A DNA stretch of 11,122 nt from Deltaproteobacteria bacterium (lineage in GTDB: Bacteria; Desulfobacterota; Desulfobacteria; Desulfobacterales; UBA11574), in assembly GCA_019313505.1 (NCBI GenBank), contig JAFDBA010000059.1:1-11122 (forward strand), read 5' to 3'. Made by a program: the position numbers and the translations under genes. Shown piece by piece: positions 4,738 through 11,122 of this stretch; positions within the stretch are counted from its first letter, which is position 1; every line of letters starts with the position of its first letter. The notes beneath the pieces are model-generated. The model was not told where the DNA came from and did not search any database. It saw only the letters and a list, made by a program, of their open reading frames with translations.

Positions 4738-7700
4738 ATGCTGAAGATTTTGGGCAAATGGCTCAATATCTACCAAGATGAAAGAAAATTGTTTCTCTGG
4801 TCTGCAGTTCTTCTTTTTCTCATCCGCACCTCCAGCATCCTATTTAATAATTTTGCAGAGACCGCTTTTTTAAAGAGGTTCGGCGTTGAGTACCTGCCTA
4901 TTATCTATATAATCAATTCTATAACTGCCTTTGTGATTATGGGATTTATAGCCGGGATTATGGTACGGCTTCCAGCAAATCGCCTTCTCAAATACCTGTT
5001 TCTATTTTGCGGAATTTCGGTGGGTGGTCTCTACTTTGTTATTCCTCTCGGCTTTGATCTTCTCTATCCCCTGCTGTTTATCCTGAAGACCCAATATGAG
5101 GTCTTGCTCGCACTCGTTTTCTGGAACCTGGTAAATGATCTTTTCAATACCAGACAGTCAAAACGTCTTTTCCCACTTATCACGGTGGGAGGGGTGCTTG
5201 GCGGTGTCATTGGCAGTTTTGGGACACCTTTCCTGGCCAGGGCCATATCTTTAGACAACCTGATGATAGCCTATCTTGGCACCACCATTTTGGGCGCTAT
5301 AGCCGTGAAAAGGATGGGGACTCGTTTCCCAACCTTACTGCTATCGGACAAAGATCCTAAAAAAAGAAAATCACGAACTTCAATCGTACAGGAATTTAAG
5401 AAGGTTATTCCTATTATCAAAGAATCCAGGCTGGTAAAAATTCTGATTATGCTGACCCTTATGCCCAATGTGGTGATCCCCATCATAAATTACCAGTTCA
5501 ATTATGCTATTGATCAGAGTTTCGCGACTGAAGGTCTTATGATCCAATTCTTTGGTTACTTTCGGGGTGCCATGAATGTCATCAGTCTGATAATCCTTCT
5601 GTTCGTGGGAAGGCTATATGGCCGATGGGGACTACCGGTTGCGCTTATGTTTCATCCCATTAACTACATGTTTGTATTTATTGCCTTTTTGTTGCGGTTT
5701 GATCTATTTTCGGCCATGTATGCAAGGGCATCTACCAATGTTTTGAGAACCACCATGAATGGTCCTGCCACCAACATACTGATGGGCCTTTTCCCGGAAT
5801 CTTACAGGAATGTGATCAGGCCGTTTTTAAGGGGGACCGTTGTGCGGATTGGAGTGCTTATGGGCGCGGGATTCATCATGCTTTCGGAGGGACTCGTCCA
5901 TCCCAGGCACCTTTCCCTTGTGGCGATTATCTTTGTGGGGGGATGGATCATCACAACTTTTTTTCTCAAGAGAGGGTACTCGAAAATTCTGCTCGACTTG
6001 ATATCCAGGAATATGCTGGACCTCAAGTCCCTGGAAGACAAGGACGTTGGTGACGTCTTCAATGACAAAAAAGTGAAGAACCAATTGGTTCAGGCCTTTT
6101 TGTCTGCCCAGGGTAATGACTGCCTGTGGTATGCCCGTTTGCTCAAGTCGCTGCGGATGCAAGGACTGGACAGCTATATTCTTTCCACCCTTAAAAACCA
6201 GGAGAACATGACCAAAATTGAACTTCTCTCTATGCTTTCACCACAGGCAGGGGATGAGGCTATCAGGGTATTTAAAGAGTTGGCCGAACCAGACAGGCCG
6301 GATCTCATGGCTGCCCTTGTCAAGGCCGCAAACCGGCTTGATCCTGGACTTTCATCCGATTTTGAAGTGGAAGTCTTTAAAACCACAAAGTATCCTGAAG
6401 TCAAGGCCTATGCGCTCACAGGTCTCTATCGTCAAGATCCTGAAAAGTACAGGGAAATTATTGATACCTGGCTTGATGAAGATGATATTACCGAGAGAAA
6501 GGCAGGCGTAATTGCTGCCGGAGAGTCCGGAGAGGGTACTTACATTTCCCGGCTGGAAAAGATGCTGGGCGCGGAAAAGAATGGCCCTATCCTCCCATTT
6601 GTCTTGGCAGGCCTTAACCGACTTGGGGTTCCTGACATGAATACTCTGGCCCATATTTATCTTTCTCATCCCATGGAATCTGTACGCATGGCAGCCCTGG
6701 AGGTGTTTGAAATAGAGGATGATGACGACTTGAGAACAGTGATTAACCTTTTGAATGACCCTTCAAATCGCGTCCATGAAAAAGCAAAACACAGGCTTGA
6801 AAATTCTTCCTACCAGAACGCTCAACTGCTCGTTGAATCCCTCACCATACCAAGGCGTAAGGTCCGAGATGGCCTCTTCTATTTGTTGGAATCCATGGAC
6901 ATAAAGAATTTAGATATATTCCGGGCCGCCCGGTTTCAGCTTGAGAGAAGCTACAGAAACATGGCTGAGGCAGAGACCCTCCGGTTTTTTCCTGAGAGTC
7001 GCGAGAGAGACTTGCTCCTGGACCACCTGGGACAGAAAAGCAAAGTGCGTCTTGAAAACGCTTTAAGGGTGCTGGCCATACAGGATCGTTCCGGTCGGAT
7101 GAGGACCATTTGGCGGGGTATTTCGTCAGCCGATCCTCGGCGGAGATCAAACAGCCTTGAAGCCCTGGATGATTTGTTAGACCCTTCTTTGTCGAGAATC
7201 ATGATGCCCCTTGTAGAAGACCTTCCCCCATCCCAGTGTTTGGCCGTGGGTAGAAAAAAGTTTAAATTGCCTGATTTTGATTCTGATCCGGCTGCCATAT
7301 ACCCCCACCTTCTTGCCAAACAGAACTGGGTCACGGTTGTTCTTACGCTGAATTTAGTCTCTCATCAGGGTGTTGATGAGGTGGTTAAGGAAGTTGTTGA
7401 GAACCTAACAGGATCCGAAAAGGTTTATATTTGTCAGATGGCTCGATGCGTCTTTGATCTGAAACAGGCTCGCCCGATAAAAAAGGAGGATGGTATGGGA
7501 ACAGAAATCAGCGTCCCTGACAAGATTCTGCATTTAAGGAGGATTCAGATATTTGAAGAGCTCTCTATAACCGAACTTGCAGCCGTGGCATCTGTCACAG
7601 AAGAGAGCGTATTTCAGCCTGGCGAGACTGTGATCAAAGAGGGTGACCCTGGAGAGATCATGTATCTCATTATTGAAGGTGAAGTATCTGTCAATAAAGG

Positions 7701-7965
7701 CCAGGAGCAAGGCCATGAAATTGAACTGGACCGAATCAGCGCTGGAGATTATTTTGGCGAAATGGCCCTTTTTGAAGACATGCCACGTTCTGCTACGATC
7801 CGCACGGAAAAAGAGACCCACCTTTTGATGCTCCACAAGCGGGAATTCGCAGAAATTGTAAGGGAATATCCCCAGATTGCACTTAATATTTGCAGAGTGT
7901 TGGGTGCACGCCTCCGCAAATCACACGATAAATTAAATTGTTATGAAAAAGAGAGCAATAGCTAA
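4738..7965 (+). CDS. Npt/MFS-like membrane transporter fused to HEAT-like repeats and a cyclic-nucleotide-binding domain
   Basis: The 1075-residue product has three parts. Residues 1 to about 410 hold around ten to twelve hydrophobic segments (for example LFLWSAVLLFLIRTSSILF, LPIIYIINSITAFVIMGFIA) resembling MFS and bacterial Npt1/Npt2 nucleotide-transporter-like proteins. Residues of about 480-860 are helical repeats of HEAT type (for example PEVKAYALTGLYRQDPEKY from 553). Residues of about 928-1060 are a cyclic-nucleotide-binding domain with the phosphate-binding cassette FGEMALFEDMPRSATI (F1006, E1008, R1017), so the cNMP-contacting Glu and Arg are present. The arrangement suggests a transporter gated by, or an anchored sensor of, cyclic nucleotides; the substrate is unknown and ATP/ADP exchange should not be assumed. 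ATG 4738 is preceded by GAGGG. The 3' end overlaps the next gene by 23 bp, pointing to cotranscription and possibly coupled translation. Confidence 0.85.
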   Translation: MLKILGKWLNIYQDERKLFLWSAVLLFLIRTSSILFNNFAETAFLKRFGVEYLPIIYIINSITAFVIMGFIAGIMVRLPANRLLKYLFLFCGISVGGLYFVIPLGFDLLYPLLFILKTQYEVLLALVFWNLVNDLFNTRQSKRLFPLITVGGVLGGVIGSFGTPFLARAISLDNLMIAYLGTTILGAIAVKRMGTRFPTLLLSDKDPKKRKSRTSIVQEFKKVIPIIKESRLVKILIMLTLMPNVVIPIINYQFNYAIDQSFATEGLMIQFFGYFRGAMNVISLIILLFVGRLYGRWGLPVALMFHPINYMFVFIAFLLRFDLFSAMYARASTNVLRTTMNGPATNILMGLFPESYRNVIRPFLRGTVVRIGVLMGAGFIMLSEGLVHPRHLSLVAIIFVGGWIITTFFLKRGYSKILLDLISRNMLDLKSLEDKDVGDVFNDKKVKNQLVQAFLSAQGNDCLWYARLLKSLRMQGLDSYILSTLKNQENMTKIELLSMLSPQAGDEAIRVFKELAEPDRPDLMAALVKAANRLDPGLSSDFEVEVFKTTKYPEVKAYALTGLYRQDPEKYREIIDTWLDEDDITERKAGVIAAGESGEGTYISRLEKMLGAEKNGPILPFVLAGLNRLGVPDMNTLAHIYLSHPMESVRMAALEVFEIEDDDDLRTVINLLNDPSNRVHEKAKHRLENSSYQNAQLLVESLTIPRRKVRDGLFYLLESMDIKNLDIFRAARFQLERSYRNMAEAETLRFFPESRERDLLLDHLGQKSKVRLENALRVLAIQDRSGRMRTIWRGISSADPRRRSNSLEALDDLLDPSLSRIMMPLVEDLPPSQCLAVGRKKFKLPDFDSDPAAIYPHLLAKQNWVTVVLTLNLVSHQGVDEVVKEVVENLTGSEKVYICQMARCVFDLKQARPIKKEDGMGTEISVPDKILHLRRIQIFEELSITELAAVASVTEESVFQPGETVIKEGDPGEIMYLIIEGEVSVNKGQEQGHEIELDRISAGDYFGEMALFEDMPRSATIRTEKETHLLMLHKREFAEIVREYPQIALNICRVLGARLRKSHDKLNCYEKESNS

Positions 7966-9937
7966 TATCCTGCTGGTCCATCCGCCGGTTACCAGCCCAG
8001 CCGCCCCACCATGGGTTTTGGCTGATGCGGCAGGAAAGCTGTCAGGTACTGGAATATGTATCGAACAATACGATGCAAATCTGGATTTCTTTCTAAACCA
8101 TTTTATTACCTCAGAGAACCTGACCGGCCTTATGGGCGTGATTGAAAAACGTAAAATGAAGGGAGACTATAAAGAAGTTGACTCATACACCGCCGCTCTA
8201 CTGGCCAATCTGGCCACTAACCATGGATATTTGGAAAGTAAAATCGTAGCGGTAAGCCGCAGTCTGAAAATACTTAGAACAGAGGATTTCTACCGCCCCG
8301 GGCTATGCATGGCGGCTCTAAAAGAAATAAATGATCTGCTTGCCTTAGGCTCCCTTGCCTTTTACCCATCCAGTATTCGATGGAACGGTTTTTCTAATCC
8401 TGCCGTGAGGGACTGGACCGGGGTAGGGGCATTTTTAGAGGATCAGGAAACTAATCCCTTTCTTTTACTTTGCCGGAAGAGATTGGCCTATCGGATCGCG
8501 CATCAGGATCTTGAGCTTCTGATCCTGACCGTATGTGCTCCGGATCAGTTGCCGGCCGCTCTGACCGTTGCCCGTTTTACCAAAAAACTGCGGTCCGACC
8601 TTCATGTGGCCCTGCTGGGTCATGACATGCTATTAAAGGATGCTGCGGATTATGTGGACAGCCTGCTGCCGGATACTGACCTGAGCCCGCTTTTTGAGTT
8701 AGTCGACGGGTTAGGGGGGAGCAGAGCTTTAAAACAATCATCATTACCCGACTTCACCGGGCTGCCATTAAAAGACTATCTGGCTCCGGCACTGGTGCTG
8801 CCTTTTGGGGCACTTTCTGACTCCCGGACTGGTTTAATTTCGCCCTCGATCTTCTTGACTATATTGAAAGAGCAGGTGCGTGAGACTGGAGCAGATGGTT
8901 TTTTAATTGAGGATGATCGCCTAACGCTTGCTTATATGGCCGAAATGGCCGCTGAGATGGCTGGAGAACAGCCTTTTTTTTACCTGGGCCTGACATGCCC
9001 CCTTGATGACACGGCAGGCCTAGAAAATATGGCCGCAGCCAGCCAGGCCGGTTTGAGACTTATACAATGGCATGATCCCGCTGGACCGTTAGAGCCCCTG
9101 ACTAAGTCCTTGTGGGACGTTTCCAGGGCCGAGGTGTGGAACCACGTAGTGATTCCGGCAGGACCAGAGAGCACTTTGGTCAGGGGGTTGGTACGTTTTG
9201 TTGGGTCCAATCCCAACATCGCCCATTCGTGGGTGCGCCGTATCCCTCCTGGTTTACCCTTTGAAAGCCTCGTCGATCAGTTTCAAAAAACACCAACAGC
9301 TTACACTCAACTATCCCGGTTGCCCGGCCGCCCCCTTTGGAACGGACTGAATGATCCGGCCTATCTGTTACTTTATGTGAATAGACATGGCGTCAAAAAG
9401 GTAGTTCACTGGCGGGTGCAGGACGACGGAATCTCGGTCTGCGGTCTGGGAGAAAACATGGTTTATCATTTCGCTAAGCCTCGGGACCTTCCACCGGGAT
9501 ACCTGGACGAAATTTGTAGATTGATAGAGGCAGGGGGAACAGTGGGAACGAAGTGGGTCAGGTACAACCTTAAGCGGGCCTTTTTGATCGGCTATGTCCT
9601 TGAACATGACATGATAGTGGGAAATTCCAGCTTGAAGCATCCAAGACCTGAGTATGTTGAGGCGGTCAACAGGAAGGCAGGTCTTGATCTCAGCAAACAC
9701 CTGGAGCGTGGCTATACATCGGTTAGGCCCGAATACCGGGGCATGGGTATAGGCACAAAGCTCTTGGAGGGCCTGACTGAAAGGATCGGCAACAAGAAGC
9801 TTTTCTCGATTATCGGCGAGGATAATGTGGCTACTCAGAAAATAGCCCTGCGCAATAAAACAAGGCGGGTAGCCACCTTTTACAGCGAGAGCCTGAACAA
9901 AGAGGTAGGGGTCTGGATACCGGAAAGGATGCTTTAG
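7943..9937 (+). CDS. Degenerate B12-binding/radical-SAM-like protein fused to a GNAT acetyltransferase domain
   Basis: This is a 664-residue protein. Residues of about 7-50 (ILLVHPPVTSPAAPPWVLAD, then QYDANLDFF) look like the N-terminus of B12-binding radical SAM enzymes. Residues of about 284-340 resemble the start of a radical SAM barrel, with GADGFLIEDDRL (D324, D325) where such enzymes have a similar DD stretch. However, the CxxxCxxC cluster motif is absent: the expected place (about 284-300) reads LVLPFGALSDSRTG with no Cys. The C-terminus is a GNAT domain with acetyl-CoA motif VRPEYRGMGIGTKLLEGL (R599, G602, G604). It therefore probably cannot do radical chemistry but may acetylate or otherwise acylate something. 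It begins inside the end of the transporter gene, with no strong Shine-Dalgarno, so translation may be coupled. A RimK-like ligase gene lies 414 bp downstream. The GNAT call is firm, the degenerate part tentative. Confidence 0.7.
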   Translation: MKKRAIANILLVHPPVTSPAAPPWVLADAAGKLSGTGICIEQYDANLDFFLNHFITSENLTGLMGVIEKRKMKGDYKEVDSYTAALLANLATNHGYLESKIVAVSRSLKILRTEDFYRPGLCMAALKEINDLLALGSLAFYPSSIRWNGFSNPAVRDWTGVGAFLEDQETNPFLLLCRKRLAYRIAHQDLELLILTVCAPDQLPAALTVARFTKKLRSDLHVALLGHDMLLKDAADYVDSLLPDTDLSPLFELVDGLGGSRALKQSSLPDFTGLPLKDYLAPALVLPFGALSDSRTGLISPSIFLTILKEQVRETGADGFLIEDDRLTLAYMAEMAAEMAGEQPFFYLGLTCPLDDTAGLENMAAASQAGLRLIQWHDPAGPLEPLTKSLWDVSRAEVWNHVVIPAGPESTLVRGLVRFVGSNPNIAHSWVRRIPPGLPFESLVDQFQKTPTAYTQLSRLPGRPLWNGLNDPAYLLLYVNRHGVKKVVHWRVQDDGISVCGLGENMVYHFAKPRDLPPGYLDEICRLIEAGGTVGTKWVRYNLKRAFLIGYVLEHDMIVGNSSLKHPRPEYVEAVNRKAGLDLSKHLERGYTSVRPEYRGMGIGTKLLEGLTERIGNKKLFSIIGEDNVATQKIALRNKTRRVATFYSESLNKEVGVWIPERML

Positions 9938-9946
9938 TATCTTAAT

Positions 9947-10280
9947 CAAGTTTCGCACCCCTTATCTACAGCGGGGCTTGAATTTTTAAAGAGTTGATTC
10001 ATGTCGAAGGTGTGAATCGTAACGGTTATATTATTTTCTTCCAGGCGATATGAATTTGATCAGTTGCAGCGTGTCCTGATATTTGGGATGAAGTGTAACA
10101 GTTGCTAAATGATATAAATTAGTAGATCTATCCCAAATATCAGGACACTGCGAAAAGGTGGAATAGATGACCCACATATCCCCTTACAGAAAAAAATATA
10201 ACCGTCTCGATTCACATCTGATTTTATATCTTGCGCGCCGACAGGGCATCGCTTTCTGGAAAATAGGGGTGCTAAACTTG
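9947..10280. repeat. Nested inverted-repeat element filling the spacer before the ATP-grasp gene
   Basis: Three inverted pairs lie inside one another. The outer pair is CAAGTTTCGCACCCC (9947-9961) against GGGGTGCTAAACTTG (10266-10280), 14 of 15. The middle pair is 10011-10037 against 10190-10216, 24 of 27. The inner pair is GTGTCCTGATATTTGGGAT (10071-10089) against 10130-10148, perfect over 19 bp, around a 40-base loop. The element occupies most of the 414-bp gap 9938-10351, which otherwise holds no credible gene. It could be a MITE, possibly one inserted in another, or a long structured RNA. No transposase or target-site duplication is seen. Confidence 0.7.
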
Positions 10281-10351
10281 TGTATCTTAGTAATTATTCA
10301 ATATTCAATTTGATTCCGGCTTGTCCGGGTTAGGTATTTAAACCAATAGCT

Positions 10352-11122
10352 ATGGGTATGAACATAGGAATAATAACAGTCAGGGATCGTGATTATCATC
10401 CAAACAGACGGTTGGCAGAAGCGGCCTCTGAACAAGGGCACAGGGCAACCCTTGTTCATCCCTATAGGGTTTGGCCTGTCCTTGAAAGAGGCAGACCAAC
10501 TCTGGTAGGCCACTCGGGTATGGATGCTCTGGACGTAGTATTGCCACGCCAGGGCGCGACTATAGGGGACTCCTGCCTGGCCTTGATACGACATTTCAGC
10601 CTTATGGGGATCCCTTTGGTAAACGACCTGGATTCCATACGCCTGGCCAAAAACAAGTTTCTTACCTTACAAACCCTGACTGGGGCGCGGATTGAGGTCC
10701 CTGAAACGGTGTTCATAAATTCGCCCAAAGGTTTCCAGGAGGCCATTGAACGGTTGGGGGGGTATCCTGTGGTGGTCAAACAGATCAGCGGCAGGCAGGG
10801 GGAAGGGATTATCCTGGTGGAGACGAATGATGATGTGGAGTCGGTTACCCGCGACCACTTGGACAGGCGAAAAGGTCTGTTGGTGCAGAGCTTTATCCCT
10901 CCTGCCGGTCGTCAGGACATACGTGTTCTGGTTGTGGGCGGTAAGGCCGTAGGGGCCATGGAGCTGCGGCCTAAGGAGGGAGACTTCAGGGCCAACTTCC
11001 ACCTGAGCAAGGAGAGCCGGTTCAAAGACCTGTCACCTGAGCAGGAGAAGATTGCACTGAACGCGGCATCTGCAGTTGGTCTTGAAATTGCGGGAGTGGA
11101 TTTAATTGTGGATAAAAAAGAC
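10352..11122 (+). CDS. RimK-like ATP-grasp ligase (3' end outside window)
   Basis: The frame is open from ATG 10352 to the window edge (257 codons). The protein resembles RimK-type ATP-grasp enzymes, which join an amino acid to a carboxylate using ATP. Visible features are an ATP-binding lysine in PVVVK (Lys143), the glycine-rich loop SGRQGEGI (146-153), LVQSFIPPAGRQDIRVLVVGG (D189-I-R191) and the RimK-like segment RPKEGDFRANFH. E. coli RimK has HRGG after FRSNL; here it reads HLSK, so substrate use may differ. The final acidic and VN-type metal ligands lie beyond the edge. ATG 10358 (MNIGIITVRD) is an equally possible start; neither has a convincing Shine-Dalgarno, and an in-frame TAG at 10331-10333 limits the start. 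The preceding GNAT fusion gene is on the same strand, but a repeat element separates them. The substrate is unknown. Confidence 0.85.
   Translation, partial: MGMNIGIITVRDRDYHPNRRLAEAASEQGHRATLVHPYRVWPVLERGRPTLVGHSGMDALDVVLPRQGATIGDSCLALIRHFSLMGIPLVNDLDSIRLAKNKFLTLQTLTGARIEVPETVFINSPKGFQEAIERLGGYPVVVKQISGRQGEGIILVETNDDVESVTRDHLDRRKGLLVQSFIPPAGRQDIRVLVVGGKAVGAMELRPKEGDFRANFHLSKESRFKDLSPEQEKIALNAASAVGLEIAGVDLIVDKKD

Noticed and set aside
9368..9958. 196-codon - strand frame opposite the GNAT domain
   Set aside because: It is antisense to a well-supported GNAT motif region; its translation shows no known motif and the length is explained by the coding bias of the other strand.
9938..9975. Possible terminator after the GNAT fusion gene (CACCCC...GGGG then ATTTTT)
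   Set aside because: Only about four G-C pairs form with an 11-base loop, and the left part belongs to the outer inverted-repeat arm; too weak to call.

Overview
This window looks like an anaerobic, mercury-methylating bacterium, most likely a Desulfobacterota (deltaproteobacterial) sulfate reducer or a relative. The main reason is a recognisable hgcA-hgcB pair preceded by the tail of an ArsR-type regulator, an arrangement known from such organisms. Other hints are a large transporter-HEAT-cyclic-nucleotide-binding protein, a small ferritin-like protein and AT-rich intergenic regions full of short dispersed repeats. Taxonomy is inferred from gene content only.

Layout. The + strand starts with the C-terminal end of an ArsR-family regulator (2-151), then a ~190-bp element with terminal inverted repeats, then hgcA (361-1569). 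A 143-bp spacer with a 19-bp hairpin leads to hgcB (1713-2015). On the - strand follow a ferritin-like/rubrerythrin-like protein (2182-2694) and a lipoprotein with a TPR-like motif (2885-3862). An 875-bp spacer without genes holds several repeats. On the + strand, a 1075-residue Npt/MFS-like transporter with HEAT-like repeats and a cyclic-nucleotide-binding domain (4738-7965) overlaps a 664-residue fusion of a degenerate B12-binding/radical-SAM-like region and a GNAT domain (7943-9937). A 414-bp spacer filled by nested inverted repeats precedes the start of a RimK-like ATP-grasp ligase (10352 to the window edge).

The most important observation concerns hgcB. Read conventionally it stops at a TGA after 72 codons, in the middle of the family's conserved GVGC motif. 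The TGA stands exactly where the conserved functional cysteine (Cys73 of the studied HgcB) belongs. The frame then continues for 27 more codons with HgcB-like sequence and ends in the family's Cys-Cys tail. A hairpin with an AGGTCT apical loop, the same loop as the E. coli fdhF SECIS, begins directly after the TGA. The best reading is a selenocysteine-containing HgcB, that is, a mercury methylation system with selenium at a residue implicated in mercury handling. This rests on sequence alone.

How the genes work together: HgcA (membrane corrinoid protein) would transfer a methyl group to Hg(II), and HgcB (ferredoxin) would reduce the corrinoid and probably deliver mercury. The ArsR-like protein is the likely transcriptional regulator. 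The transporter and the pseudo-radical-SAM-GNAT gene overlap and are probably cotranscribed. The GNAT fusion and the ATP-grasp ligase may act in one peptide or amino-acid modification pathway, although a 414-bp repeat-rich gap separates them.
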